The notes: generated by a model from the letters alone, not told the origin. Positions 25,362 to 35,002 are shown, counted from the stretch's first letter. The stretch: DNA of 40,500 nucleotides from Eubacterium sp. (GCA_022796875.1 JAAWJJ010000030.1:1-40500); one strand, 5' to 3'. Made by a program: numbers and translations.

Positions 25362-27209
25362 CTAAACCGCTTCCTCAAACTGTGAATTATACAGATCTGC
25401 GTAAAATCCGCCTCTTCTCAGCAGTTCTTCATGATTGCCCTGCTCTATAATATCGCCTTCCCGCATCACAAGTATGTGGTCTGCATTCCGAATCGTAGAT
25501 AACCTGTGCGCGATTACAAAACTCGTTCTTCCCTCCATCAGGCGGTCCATGGCAGTCTGAATCAACTCTTCTGTTCTCGTGTCTACCGACGAAGTCGCTT
25601 CGTCCAAAATCAGCACCCTGTTATCCGCCAGTATAGCCCTGGCAATCGTAAGAAGCTGTTTCTGTCCCTGCGACACATTGCTGGCATCTTCGTTTAATTC
25701 CATTTCATAACCGCCCGGCAGCGACTGGATAAAACGGTCTGCCAGCGCCGCTTTTGCCGCTTCCTTTACTTCTTCGTCCGTAGCGTCCAGGCGGCCGTAA
25801 CGAATGTTTTCCATGATCGTGCCTTTAAACAGCCACGTATCCTGCAACACCATTCCAAACGCGTCCCTCAGATCCCGGCGGTTATAATCTTTTACATTGT
25901 TCCCGTCCAGCAGGATGGCTCCGCCATTTACGTCATAAAAACGCATCAAAAGCTTCACGATCGTTGTCTTCCCGGCGCCTGTCGGCCCGACGATCGCGAT
26001 CTTCTGTCCCGGTTTTACACGGATACTGAAATCTTTAATGATCGTCTGTCCCGGTTTATAGCCGAATTTGACATGTTCAAATTCCACATAACCCTGTACT
26101 TTCGTCACATCCGCAGCATTTTCCGTAGACTGGTCTTCTTCCTCTTCTTCCAGAAATTCAAATACCCGCTCGGCTGCCGCTGTCATGGACTGTACCATGT
26201 TCGTCACCTGTGCAATCTGCATAATCGGCTGCGTAAAATTCTTTACATACTGGATAAACGCCTGAATATCGCCGATCATGATCACGCCGCGGATTGCCAG
26301 CAGTCCGCCGGAAAGCGCCACGGCCGCATACCCCAGATTCCCGACAAACATCATAATCGGATGCATCATGCCGGAAAAGAACTGTGATTTCCAGGCGGAA
26401 TGATACAGGATATCATTTTGCCTTTTAAATTCGGCGATCGAATCTTTTTCTTTATTAAACGCTTTAATAATCAGGTGCCCGCCGTATACTTCTTCAACCT
26501 GGCCGTTAATGTGCCCTAAATACTCCTGCTGCGTTACAAAGTATTTCTGCGAATGTTTCACCACTACCGAGATCAGCAATACGGAAACAGGCAGGATAAT
26601 CAACGCGATTAACGTCATCAGCGGAGAAATGCTGAGCATCATAACCAACACGCCCACCATCGTCGCTACGGAAGTAATAATCATCGTAATACTCTGGTTC
26701 AGCCCCATTCCGAGCGTATCCACATCATTCGTAATTCTGGAAAGCACTTCCCCGTACGTATTGCTTTCAAAATACTTCATTGGCATACGGTTGATCTTCT
26801 CGGAAATCTCTTTTCTCATCCGGAAACAAACTTTCTGCGACACTCCGGTCATAATCCAGCCCTGTATCAGATTGAATAGGATCCCGCAAACATACAATCC
26901 CAATACGAGTATCAGTATTTTTCCGATATAGGTAAAATCAATTCCTCCGGTTCCTGTTATTTTGGCCATTAACCCTTCGGAAAGCTTTGTCGTCGCCATT
27001 CCCAGGATTTTCGGCCCGATTACATTGAAAACGGTAGAACAGGCTGCAAAAATGCCCACGAAAATAATGGCGAATTTATAGCGCCCGATATAAGCGAACA
27101 GCTTCTTAAAAGAGCCTTTGAAATCTTTTGCTTTTTCCGCCGGGGCCATACCGCGTGCCGGTCCATGTTTCGGCGGCCGAAACGTCGTTTTTCCTGTTTC
27201 GTTACTCAT
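25362..27209 (-). CDS. ABC exporter half-transporter, canonical-site subunit
   Basis: The 615-residue product has an N-terminal six-helix exporter domain (~residues 35-345) and a C-terminal ATPase. It has Walker A GPTGAGKTT, the variant signature VSQGQKQL, Walker B VLILDEATSSVD with the catalytic Glu, and the H-loop AHRLST. It forms a heterodimer with the upstream gene, like the LmrC/D, BmrC/D or TM287/288 exporters, and likely exports lipids, peptides or drugs. Its start overlaps the partner's stop by 8 bp. It is the last gene of the marR-led operon. Confidence 0.92.
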   Translation of the reverse strand: MSNETGKTTFRPPKHGPARGMAPAEKAKDFKGSFKKLFAYIGRYKFAIIFVGIFAACSTVFNVIGPKILGMATTKLSEGLMAKITGTGGIDFTYIGKILILVLGLYVCGILFNLIQGWIMTGVSQKVCFRMRKEISEKINRMPMKYFESNTYGEVLSRITNDVDTLGMGLNQSITMIITSVATMVGVLVMMLSISPLMTLIALIILPVSVLLISVVVKHSQKYFVTQQEYLGHINGQVEEVYGGHLIIKAFNKEKDSIAEFKRQNDILYHSAWKSQFFSGMMHPIMMFVGNLGYAAVALSGGLLAIRGVIMIGDIQAFIQYVKNFTQPIMQIAQVTNMVQSMTAAAERVFEFLEEEEEDQSTENAADVTKVQGYVEFEHVKFGYKPGQTIIKDFSIRVKPGQKIAIVGPTGAGKTTIVKLLMRFYDVNGGAILLDGNNVKDYNRRDLRDAFGMVLQDTWLFKGTIMENIRYGRLDATDEEVKEAAKAALADRFIQSLPGGYEMELNEDASNVSQGQKQLLTIARAILADNRVLILDEATSSVDTRTEELIQTAMDRLMEGRTSFVIAHRLSTIRNADHILVMREGDIIEQGNHEELLRRGGFYADLYNSQFEEAV

Positions 27210-29436
27210 CTGCTGCCTCCTTTCCTGCGTTTAACCCCAATTCTTTTTCCGATAACTGGGATTTCGCAATTTCCATATATACGTCACAGTTTTTCAATAA
27301 TTCCTCATGCGTGCCTTTCCCTGCGATCCGCCCGTCGTCTAATACCAGTATCTGGTCTGCGTGGAGGATCGTGCTGATCCGCTGCGCTACGATAATTACC
27401 GTCTTATCCGCAACATTTTCCGCCAGCGCTTTACGCAGAGCTGCATCGGTTTTTAAATCCAACGCCGAAAAACTATCGTCAAAAATGTAAATATCCGGAT
27501 TTTTTGCAATCGCCCTGGCAATCGACAACCGCTGCTTTTGTCCGCCCGACACATTGCTGCCCCCCTGCGCGATCTCGCTCTCATAACGGGAATCTTTCCC
27601 CTCTATAAATTCTTCTGCCTGCGCAATACGCGCCGCCTGCACGACTTCTTCCTCACTGGCCTGCGCCGCTCCGAACCGGATATTGGAAGCGATTGTTCCC
27701 GAAAACAGTATTCCTTTCTGCGGTACGTAACCGATTCCCTCCCGCAGGTCTTCCAGTTTCAGTTTGCGGATATCCACACCGTCCAGCGTAATCACGCCGC
27801 CGCTCACTTCATACAGCCGCGGAAGCAGATTTACTAACGTTGATTTCCCGCTTCCCGTACTTCCGATAATCGCCGTCGTTTTCCCCGGCTCCGCCGTAAA
27901 ATCAATATCCGACAGCACGTTTTCCTCTGCGCCCGGATAGCGGAAACAAACATGGTCAAACCTTACCAGTCCTGTTTTTTCCGTTCTCCGAACCGTATCT
28001 TCCGCATTTGCGATAGAAGAATCCGTCTTTAATACTTCATCAATACGCTGCGCGGACACTCCTGCCCTTGGCAGCATGATCGACATCATAGTCAGCATCA
28101 GGAACGCCATGACGATCATCATGGCATACGTGATAAATGCGGTCATTGCGCCGACCTGCATGACGCCGGCATCGATCTTATGGGATGCCACCCAGACGAT
28201 CAGTACCGTCAGGCCATACATGATAAACATCATCATCGGCATCATAAACGTCATAACACGGTTAGTGAATAACGTCGTTTTTGTCAATGCCGTATTTGCT
28301 TCAGCAAACCTTTCTTCCTCGTGCTTTTCACGTTTAAACGCCCGGATTACCGGCAGGCCCGTCAGGATTTCCCTGGAAATCAGATTGACGTTATCAACCA
28401 GCTTCTGCATCTGTTTAAACTTCGGCATGGCCAGCGACATCAGCAAAAGTACTACGCCTGCGATCAGCAATACCGCCAGTACGATCACCCATCCCATTCC
28501 GGCTCCGGTTTTAATCACTTCAATTACTCCGCCGATTCCTAAAATCGGCGCATATGCTACCATTCTGATCAACAGCACCGTCACAAGCTGAATCTGCTGC
28601 ACGTCGTTGGTCGTTCTGGTAATCAGAGAAGCGGTAGAGAATTTATCGATTTCCGCATTGGAAAAACCGACTACCTTTTTAAATACGCTTTCTCTTAAGT
28701 CGCGCCCGATTCCGGCTGCGGTACGGGATGCGAAAAATCCCACTAACACAGTCGCCACGCCCATAATCAGGGCCATAACAATCATTCGTATTCCGGATGT
28801 TACCAAATACGTTTTCTGAATGGTATCGACATCAATACCAGCCGCTTTGTCGCAGTTTACCGCATATGCCACGCCGGTAGACTGTAACAGGGTTTCCCCC
28901 ATAGTGTCTATCATCCCCTGCGCCTGCTCGCGCACGGAAGTAACCACTTCTTTCGGTACCTCCCCGGCAGCCATATTCCCATTCGGCATCGCTGACGCTT
29001 CCGGCGCTCCCGGTTCCATTGCTGACGCTTCCGGCGCTCCCGGTTCCATTGCTGACGCCAATTCTTCCTGGTCCATCTGCGATATCTGATATACAATTAC
29101 TAATGGCAAAATCAATTGTTCATCTAATTCGGAAAGCCGCTCTTTCTCTCTGATTTGCAAACGATAGATATCATCCTCTTTTACATAACAGGATTCCCAT
29201 ACCTCTTTTTCTTCCGATGTCATAAACATCTGCGCCATCCTGTAATCTTCTTCTGTAATGCCTTCCGGCAAAATATGTTCTACACCGCTGTTCTGGATTC
29301 CGGTATCAATAATTGCAGAAGTATATTTTGGCAAAGACAGATCACAATATGCCTGTATGATCAACAATAACAGGATAATCACGATTGATTTCCAATACGG
29401 TATCATATTTTTAAATATTCTTCCCAATCGTTCCAC
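27202..29436 (-). CDS. ABC exporter half-transporter, degenerate-site subunit
   Basis: The 744-residue product has a six-helix membrane domain, Walker A GSTGSGKST, signature VSGGQKQR and Walker B IYIFDDSFSALD. An Asp stands where the catalytic Glu is expected, as in the degenerate subunit of heterodimeric exporters. A ~130-residue insertion between the first two helices (about 55-185) is extracytoplasmic and carries a 10-residue tandem repeat. The GTG at 29436 sits on the AAAGGAAG site; a TTG three codons in has better spacing and may be the true start. It is translationally coupled to the partner gene. Confidence 0.9.
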   Translation of the reverse strand: MERLGRIFKNMIPYWKSIVIILLLLIIQAYCDLSLPKYTSAIIDTGIQNSGVEHILPEGITEEDYRMAQMFMTSEEKEVWESCYVKEDDIYRLQIREKERLSELDEQLILPLVIVYQISQMDQEELASAMEPGAPEASAMEPGAPEASAMPNGNMAAGEVPKEVVTSVREQAQGMIDTMGETLLQSTGVAYAVNCDKAAGIDVDTIQKTYLVTSGIRMIVMALIMGVATVLVGFFASRTAAGIGRDLRESVFKKVVGFSNAEIDKFSTASLITRTTNDVQQIQLVTVLLIRMVAYAPILGIGGVIEVIKTGAGMGWVIVLAVLLIAGVVLLLMSLAMPKFKQMQKLVDNVNLISREILTGLPVIRAFKREKHEEERFAEANTALTKTTLFTNRVMTFMMPMMMFIMYGLTVLIVWVASHKIDAGVMQVGAMTAFITYAMMIVMAFLMLTMMSIMLPRAGVSAQRIDEVLKTDSSIANAEDTVRRTEKTGLVRFDHVCFRYPGAEENVLSDIDFTAEPGKTTAIIGSTGSGKSTLVNLLPRLYEVSGGVITLDGVDIRKLKLEDLREGIGYVPQKGILFSGTIASNIRFGAAQASEEEVVQAARIAQAEEFIEGKDSRYESEIAQGGSNVSGGQKQRLSIARAIAKNPDIYIFDDSFSALDLKTDAALRKALAENVADKTVIIVAQRISTILHADQILVLDDGRIAGKGTHEELLKNCDVYMEIAKSQLSEKELGLNAGKEAADE
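28991..29059 (-). repeat. 30-bp coding tandem repeat in the ABC exporter loop
   Basis: Two identical 30-base units (28991-29020 and 29021-29050) plus nine bases of a third encode ASAMEPGAPE twice and then ASAM. The unit is a multiple of three, so copy number can change without a frameshift. Confidence 0.9.
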
Positions 29437-29445
29437 TTCCTTTCT

Positions 29446-29901
29446 TTACTTTTTCCTTAAAGCAATCTCTTTCTCCGCAAGGTCATACATACGGTTCATC
29501 AATTCTATAATTTTCTCAATATTTTCTTCTCCAAGCTGTCTGAAAATAGCCTCTATGAAATGTTTCATGCTCTCCTGAACTTCATTGCAAGTCCTGTTCC
29601 CTTTTTCCGTCAGCCGGATATAGGTATTTCTCCTGTCTTTCGCATCCACTTCCCTGTAAACCAGTTCTTTTTCTTCTAATATACGCAGCATACGCGAAAC
29701 GGCGGCGTTTGATGCGTGCATATTGTGGCAGGCGGCAGAAACTCTCACATTGGTATTCCCCTGCTGTTCTCCCACCTCCTGAACGGACATCAATAACTGA
29801 AATTCCATCGGCGTAATATCGGACGGCATAATTGATGCAATGTTCAACCGCCTGAACCTGTGGAATACTTTCATAAATTCGCTCATTTGTGCTTTTTGCA
29901 T
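29446..29901 (-). CDS. MarR-family regulator of the ABC exporter
   Basis: The 151-residue winged-helix protein has the MarR core: PSDITPMEFQLLMSVQE, then VRVSAACHNMHASNAAVSRMLRILEEKELVYREVDAKDRRNTYIRLTEKG. GGGGAGG lies 8 bases before the ATG. It is the first gene of the operon, 9 bp before the exporter genes, so it very likely represses them and is relieved by a ligand. The wing DAKDRRNTYI is intact. Confidence 0.93.
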   Translation of the reverse strand: MQKAQMSEFMKVFHRFRRLNIASIMPSDITPMEFQLLMSVQEVGEQQGNTNVRVSAACHNMHASNAAVSRMLRILEEKELVYREVDAKDRRNTYIRLTEKGNRTCNEVQESMKHFIEAIFRQLGEENIEKIIELMNRMYDLAEKEIALRKK

Positions 29902-30070
29902 CCGGCTTTCCTCCCCTTGTTTGCCAAATTCCTTTCATAGGTTATGGCAATTTGTTAACATTGTTAATTATTCATGTAGTTATATCATATGACTGTGAAA
30001 TCGTCAAGTAAAGTTTTTCTAAATTCTCTGGATAACTGTCCCATAAAACGGCTGAACGGTTATCCGGGAC

Positions 30071-30120
30071 AAAAAAAGAACCCTGACAGGGATTCACTCC
30101 CTGCCCTGGTTCCTTTTTTG
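30071..30120. terminator. Strong bidirectional terminator
   Basis: The stem AAAAAAGAACC...CAGGGA with TCCCTG...GGTTCCTTTTTT, about 20 bp with a small internal mismatch, is flanked by A and T runs. It follows the DUF2085 gene on the minus strand. Confidence 0.85.
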
Positions 30121-30125
30121 CGATT

Positions 30126-30513
30126 TTAATATTGTATCAGGCAATATACCAGCAATCTGCTGGATATTCCGGCCAATAACCCGGTGAAAAATCTTCTTTT
30201 ATTTGTACTGCCGCATATGTGCGCTTCCTGCAGTATCCCGTCTATCGCCATAGGCAATATCCCGATCAAACATAACACGACGGCTTTTATATCAAAACTG
30301 TACTGCCACTTCGTTTTAATATACGCTCCAACAAATACTCCGACTGCAAAAGCGGTGCACCTCCAGCATAACGGAAAACAAAATTTTCCAATATGCGGCG
30401 CCCTTTCCGGCTTTTCATTGCATAAGGGTACTTTTCCTATTTTATTTCTGGATTTGCTTACAAAGAAAAATAATCAATAAAATCAAAACAATGACTATCA
30501 AAAACCCTATCAT
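30126..30513 (-). pseudogene. DUF2085 membrane protein with a frame break
   Basis: The reading from about 30457 to 30126 gives a DUF2085 domain: PLCNEKPERAPHIGKFCFPLCWRC, then three hydrophobic segments with GILPMAIDGILQE. This open frame has no ATG, GTG or TTG start. Upstream, with GGGAGG 8 bases before it, an ATG at 30513 opens a 23-residue hydrophobic peptide (MIGFLIVIVLILLIIFLCKQ...) that ends at TAA (30442) in the neighbouring frame. Joining the frames by a one-base shift in the A-rich stretch near 30445 gives a normal-looking protein. Either it is a recent frameshift pseudogene, a sequencing error, or a two-part or programmed-frameshift gene. Confidence 0.65.
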
Positions 30514-30552
30514 AACTACATTCCTCCCAGTGTGAAAACTAATCTATATAAT

Positions 30553-30598
30553 ACAAAACAACGCCTGTATCCATTTTAAAGTTACAGGCCTGTTTTGT
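30553..30598. terminator. Terminator of the metY-cysK-nifS-nifU operon
   Basis: ACAAAACAACGCCTGTA and TACAGGCCTGTTTTGT form a 15-16 bp stem with a one-base bulge or mismatch, ending T-rich on the minus strand, 25 bp after nifU. Confidence 0.75.
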
Positions 30599-30622
30599 CA
30601 ATCTTCAATTTCATCTCTTCCG

Positions 30623-31057
30623 TTATTCACAACAATGCTCACAATCATGCCCGCATGACTGGCAGCACTCCGGTACCGTCAGGTTCTGGCGGCTATAATA
30701 ATCTGCTACCGCCGCTTTCACGGCTTCTTCTGCCAGCACCGAACAATGAATTTTATGCGCCGGAAGTCCGTCTAACGCTTCTACCACCGCCTGATTGGAT
30801 AACTGCAGCGCTTCCTCCAACGGCTTGCCCTTTATCATTTCGGTAGCCATAGAACTTGTCGCTATCGCAGAGCCGCAGCCAAATGTATTAAATTTTACAT
30901 CGGTAATAACCTGACTGTCTTTATCTATTTTTAAATATACTTTCATAATGTCGCCGCACCTTGCATTTCCCACTTCCCCAATGCCGTCCGCGTCTTCTAT
31001 TTTTCCCAGATTTCGGGGATTTTTAAAATGATCCATTACTTTTTCACTGTATAACAT
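30623..31057 (-). CDS. nifU: NifU/IscU-type Fe-S cluster scaffold
   Basis: The 144-residue scaffold has the three ligand cysteines C34 (NARCGD), C61 (FGCGSA) and C105 (KIHCSVLAEEA), and starts MLYSEKVMDHFKNPRN as in the family. Downstream of the normal fold is a 14-residue tail with six cysteines (CCQSCGHDCEHCCE), which is unusual and may bind metal. AGGAGG lies 5 bases before the chosen ATG. NifU accepts sulfur from NifS, the next gene upstream, and builds clusters for apo-proteins. Confidence 0.93.
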   Translation of the reverse strand: MLYSEKVMDHFKNPRNLGKIEDADGIGEVGNARCGDIMKVYLKIDKDSQVITDVKFNTFGCGSAIATSSMATEMIKGKPLEEALQLSNQAVVEALDGLPAHKIHCSVLAEEAVKAAVADYYSRQNLTVPECCQSCGHDCEHCCE

Positions 31058-31126
31058 AGGTTCCTCCTCATATTTTAATTGCCATACACACACTACAAAT
31101 CCACTTTTTTTGATGCCCGAAGACGT

Positions 31127-32314
31127 TTAAAGTAAAAATTTGCGTATCCCTTTTTCTAGCTCTTCCCATACCGGCGACATTTCTCTCAAATAAGAAACCA
31201 CCTCTTTCACGGAATCCACAATATACTGCATCTCCTCTTCCGTGTTCTCCTCATTCACAGACAAGCGAAGCGAACCGTGCGCCACTTCATGCGGCAGTCC
31301 CAGCGCCAGCAGGACATGGCTCGGATCCAAAGACCCCGACGTACAGGCCGAACCGGAAGAAGCCGCGATCCCCTTTTCATCCAAAAGCAGCAGCAAGGAT
31401 TCTCCCTCAATGCCTTCAAAACAAAAATTCACAATCCCCGGCAGCCGTATCTCCCTGCTGCCGTTTAATCTGCTGTGCGGGATTTCCGACAGGCCGCCGA
31501 TCAAAAGATCGCGTAATTTTGCAGTCTTTTTCGCATTTTCCTCTAAACAGGAAATATTTTCCTTTAACGCAGCCGTCATTCCGGCGATAGCCGCCAGGTT
31601 TTCCGTGCCGCCTCTTTTTCCGCGCTCCTGCGCGCCGCCTTCTATTAAATTAGACAGAGGCGTCCCCCATTTGGCGTACAAAAACCCGCAGCCCCGCGGC
31701 CCGTTAAATTTGTGCGCCGATGCCGTCAGATAATCTGCCTGGAGTTCCTCCACATTCATTGCCATATGTCCGACTGCCTGTACGGCATCACAATGGAATA
31801 ACACTTTCTTTTCTCTGCAAATACCGCCGATTTCCATAATCGGCTGGATGGTCCCAATCTCATTATTTGCATACATCACCGTAACCAGAGCGGTTTCTTC
31901 TGTCAACGCCTCTGCTACCTGCTCTGCGGAAATGACCCCGTCAGGTCCGACCGGCAAATAAGTGACGGAAAACCTTTCTTTTTCCAGCTTCCTTAACGTA
32001 TGCAAAACCGCATGATGTTCAAACGCCGTCGTCACGATATGTTTTTTTCCTTTTTTGGCACCTGCGTATGCCGCGGACAAAATTGCCTGATTGTCCGATT
32101 CGCTGCCGCCTCCGGTAAAATAAATTTCTTTCGGCAGACATCCCATTATTTGGGCAATTTCCGCCCGACATTCCGCCAGTTTTTCAGCGGCTTTTTGTCC
32201 CGGAGTATGCAGACTGGACGGGTTTCCCCAAAACTGTTTCATACAATGAACCATCTCGTCTGCTGCTGCAGGGCTGATCTTTGTCGTTGCCGCATTATCC
32301 GCATAAATTAACAT
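31127..32314 (-). CDS. nifS: Cysteine desulfurase
   Basis: The 395-residue PLP enzyme removes sulfur from cysteine as a persulfide. Seen: ADNAATT at the start, FTGGGSESDNQAI, the PLP lysine K202 (SAHKFNGPRG) and the catalytic cysteine C324 (SSGSACTSGS) in a loop typical of group I NifS/IscS enzymes. It is co-encoded with nifU, its usual partner. GGAAA lies just before the ATG. Confidence 0.95.
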   Translation of the reverse strand: MLIYADNAATTKISPAAADEMVHCMKQFWGNPSSLHTPGQKAAEKLAECRAEIAQIMGCLPKEIYFTGGGSESDNQAILSAAYAGAKKGKKHIVTTAFEHHAVLHTLRKLEKERFSVTYLPVGPDGVISAEQVAEALTEETALVTVMYANNEIGTIQPIMEIGGICREKKVLFHCDAVQAVGHMAMNVEELQADYLTASAHKFNGPRGCGFLYAKWGTPLSNLIEGGAQERGKRGGTENLAAIAGMTAALKENISCLEENAKKTAKLRDLLIGGLSEIPHSRLNGSREIRLPGIVNFCFEGIEGESLLLLLDEKGIAASSGSACTSGSLDPSHVLLALGLPHEVAHGSLRLSVNEENTEEEMQYIVDSVKEVVSYLREMSPVWEELEKGIRKFLL

Positions 32315-32388
32315 TTCCTTTCCCTTTTTGCCTTTCTTCCGTTATATCCTTATTTTCTTATTTTTCTATTTCTTTCCTTATTCTTTTC

Positions 32389-33318
32389 TTAAACTTCATA
32401 CAAGTCCGTAGACAGATAACGTTCTCCGGTATCCGGAAGTAATACTACGATCGTTTTTCCTCTGTTTTCTTCTCTCTTTGCCAGCGAAATCGCTGCCCAA
32501 AGCGCTGCCCCGGAGGATATCCCTGTCAAAATGCCCTCTTCTGCTGCCAGGCGTCTTGCCCCGCTATATGCGTCGGCCGCGCTTACCGGAATGATTTCAT
32601 CATAAACGGACGTATCCAGAACTTCCGGAACAAAACCGGCGCCGATTCCCTGTATTTTATGAACTCCTGGTTTTCCTCCGGACAATACCGGGGAAGCGTC
32701 CGGTTCTACCGCCACTACTTTCACCTGCGGTTTCTGTTCTTTCAAATAGCTTCCGACTCCCGTAACCGTGCCGCCTGTACCTACGCCGGCCACGAATATA
32801 TCTACTTTACCTTCCGTATCCTCATAAATTTCAGGACCGGTCGTCTTTTGATGCGCCTGCGGATTATCCGGATTTACAAACTGACCGAGGACAAGGCTTC
32901 CCTCTATCGTATTTTTCAGTTCCTCTGCCTTTGCGATTGCGCCTTTCATTCCTTTCACACTTTCTGTCAGCACAATCTCGGCTCCATATGCGGCAATCAG
33001 CTTCCGTCTTTCTATGCTCATGGTTTCCGGCATAACGATCTTCACATGATATCCTTTTGACGCCGCTACCGCTGCTATTCCGATTCCGGTATTTCCGGAA
33101 GTCGGCTCAATGATCGTCGCTCCCGGCTTTAACAGGCCTTTTTTCTCCGCCTCTTCTATCATAGCCAATGCGATCCTGTCTTTAACGCTTCCGGCCGGGT
33201 TATAATATTCCAGTTTTACCAAAATCCGTGCCTGCAATTCCTCTTTTTTCTCAATATTTCTGATTTCCAACAGCGGCGTCCTGCCCACTAATTCACTCAT
33301 ACTTTTATAAATTCTCAT
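32389..33318 (-). CDS. cysK: Cysteine synthase (O-acetylserine sulfhydrylase)
   Basis: The 309-residue fold-type II PLP enzyme makes cysteine from O-acetylserine and sulfide. The PLP lysine is K46 (GSVKDRIA); [10 protein letters not shown] binds the substrate carboxylate, GTGGT the phosphate, and SSGAAL closes the active site. It lies between metY and nifS, so cysteine made here is the likely substrate of NifS. The 60- and 70-bp gaps to its neighbours are pyrimidine-rich on the plus strand and show no terminator. Confidence 0.95.
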   Translation of the reverse strand: MRIYKSMSELVGRTPLLEIRNIEKKEELQARILVKLEYYNPAGSVKDRIALAMIEEAEKKGLLKPGATIIEPTSGNTGIGIAAVAASKGYHVKIVMPETMSIERRKLIAAYGAEIVLTESVKGMKGAIAKAEELKNTIEGSLVLGQFVNPDNPQAHQKTTGPEIYEDTEGKVDIFVAGVGTGGTVTGVGSYLKEQKPQVKVVAVEPDASPVLSGGKPGVHKIQGIGAGFVPEVLDTSVYDEIIPVSAADAYSGARRLAAEEGILTGISSGAALWAAISLAKREENRGKTIVVLLPDTGERYLSTDLYEV

Positions 33319-33378
33319 TTTCGTTTTGCACAGCCTTTCTTTTACTACTCTTTATTTTAACATTTTTTCATTCTTTCA

Positions 33379-34671
33379 TTACCGGATCGCCTCGAACGCC
33401 TGCGACAGATCTTCGATAATATCGTCAATGTGTTCCAGGCCGACGGACAGCCGCACGCTGTTTCTCCTGATCTTCTGTTCTTCCAATTCCTCTTCCGACA
33501 ACTGTGAATGTGTCGTCGACGCCGGATGAATGACCAGCGATTTTGCATCTGCTACGTTTGCCAACAGAGAAAACAGTTTTAAATGGTCGATAAACGCCCT
33601 TGCTTTTTCTTCTCCTCCTTTTACTTCAAAGGTAAAAATCGAACCGCCGCCCTCCGGCAAATATTTTTTGTACAGCGCCCGCTGGCTTTCCTCTTTGGAA
33701 ACCGACGGATGGTTCACGCTCTCTACCTGCGGATGATTCTTTAAAAACTCCACAACTTTTGATGCATTTTCACAATGCCGCTCCACACGTAAAGACAATG
33801 TTTCCAGTCCCTGTAAAAAGATAAATGCGTGAACCGGGGACAATGTCGCGCCAGTATCCCGCAGCAGAACTGCGCGGATTCTGGTAACAAACGCCGCCGC
33901 GCCAACCGCTTTTGTAAAGCTGATTCCGTGATAGCTCGGATCCGGCTCTGTTAACGCCGGGAACTTCCCGCTTGCTTCCCAGTCAAATTTTCCGCCGTCC
34001 ACAATTACGCCTCCAATCGTGGTTCCATGTCCGCCGATAAATTTTGTAGCGGAATGAATCACAATGTCCGCGCCGTACTCTATCGGGCGAATCAGATATG
34101 GTGTTGCAAAAGTGGAGTCCAGTACAAGCGGTATTTTGTGGCTGTGTGCAATCTGAGCCAGCTTTTCAATATCTACGACTTCCGAATTTGGATTTCCCAT
34201 CGTTTCCGCATAGATCGCTTTCGTATTTTCCTGTATCGCCTGCTCTATCTCTTCATATTGGAACGGATCCACAAATGTTGTCTTAATCCCGTATGACGGC
34301 AGGGTATGCGCCAGAAGATTGTAACTGCCCCCATAAATATTTTTCGCCGCCACAATATGGCCGCCGTTTTGCGCCAGATTCTGAATCGTATAATTCACCG
34401 CCGCCGCGCCGGAAGCAAGTCCCAATGCAGCAACGCCGCCCTCTAACGCCGCAATCCGCCGTTCAAAAATATCTACGGTCGGATTCGTCAGCCTGCCGTA
34501 TATATTTCCGGCGTCTGCGAGCCCGAACCGCGCCTGCGCATGATCGCAGTCCCGGAAAACGTAAGAAGACGTCTGATAGATCGGCACCGCCCTTGCATCC
34601 GTAACGGCGTCAGGCGTTTCCTGGCCTACATGCAGCTGTAATGTTTCAAAACGATATTTCTCTGTTCCCAT
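33379..34671 (-). CDS. metY: O-acetylhomoserine sulfhydrylase
   Basis: The 430-residue Cys/Met metabolism PLP enzyme makes homocysteine from O-acetylhomoserine and sulfide. Seen: FETLQLHVGQETPDAVTDARAVPIYQTSSYVF, YGRLTNPTVDIFERRIAALEGG, VLDSTFATPYLIRPIEYGADIVIHSATKF (PLP lysine) and LVIHPASTTHSQLSEEE. Length and the insert before the PLP lysine fit MetY rather than the shorter MetB or MetC. It is the first gene of the sulfur operon. Confidence 0.94.
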   Translation of the reverse strand: MGTEKYRFETLQLHVGQETPDAVTDARAVPIYQTSSYVFRDCDHAQARFGLADAGNIYGRLTNPTVDIFERRIAALEGGVAALGLASGAAAVNYTIQNLAQNGGHIVAAKNIYGGSYNLLAHTLPSYGIKTTFVDPFQYEEIEQAIQENTKAIYAETMGNPNSEVVDIEKLAQIAHSHKIPLVLDSTFATPYLIRPIEYGADIVIHSATKFIGGHGTTIGGVIVDGGKFDWEASGKFPALTEPDPSYHGISFTKAVGAAAFVTRIRAVLLRDTGATLSPVHAFIFLQGLETLSLRVERHCENASKVVEFLKNHPQVESVNHPSVSKEESQRALYKKYLPEGGGSIFTFEVKGGEEKARAFIDHLKLFSLLANVADAKSLVIHPASTTHSQLSEEELEEQKIRRNSVRLSVGLEHIDDIIEDLSQAFEAIR

Positions 34672-34791
34672 AATTTTCTCACCTTACTCTTTCCTTTGTT
34701 ATTTCTTTTACTATTTCTTTTACTGCTACCTGTTATCCTGTTCCCTGTTAATTCCTTTCTTTTTATTCTACGGTTTTCTTATCCTCTTTAT

Positions 34792-34842
34792 TCCTATCTT
34801 TTTTATAGGATATAATTTAACACTATTTTCCTACAAAGTCAA
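34792..34842 (-). promoter_or_regulatory. Promoter and candidate operator of the sulfur operon
   Basis: TTGACT (34837-34842) and TAAATT (34814-34819) are separated by 17 bp on the minus strand. A dyad TCCTAT-N7-ATAGGA (34792-34810) lies right at the expected transcription start, a repressor position. A CymR/Rrf2-type sulfur regulator is a reasonable candidate, but I cannot confirm the match. A purine-rich leader of ~120 nt follows. Confidence 0.55.
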
Positions 34843-34910
34843 CAGGTAAAATTTATTTCTTTTCAATACGGCTTTGCCAACCCTCATTATCGATCAGATA
34901 AAACGGCAAA

Positions 34911-34952
34911 AACGCCCTTATTCATGAGTTTCCACTCACAGTTAAGGGCGTT
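34911..34952 (-). terminator. Terminator of the HxlR regulator gene
   Basis: AACGCCCTTA pairs with TAAGGGCGTT and encloses an inner TGAGT-TTCC-ACTCA hairpin. On the minus strand the stem is followed by TTTTTGCC, 50 bp after the hxlR stop. Confidence 0.7.
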
Positions 34953-35002
34953 TCCAATATAAGTTCCTTTGGCTTCAGGCGCAGCTATTTTCTAAAAATT
35001 AT

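Noticed and set aside
34672..34790. Purine-rich leader of the sulfur operon considered as a SAM riboswitch or T-box
   Set aside because: I could not find the paired regions or the conserved T-box bases; the sequence is simple AG-rich repeats with little pairing.
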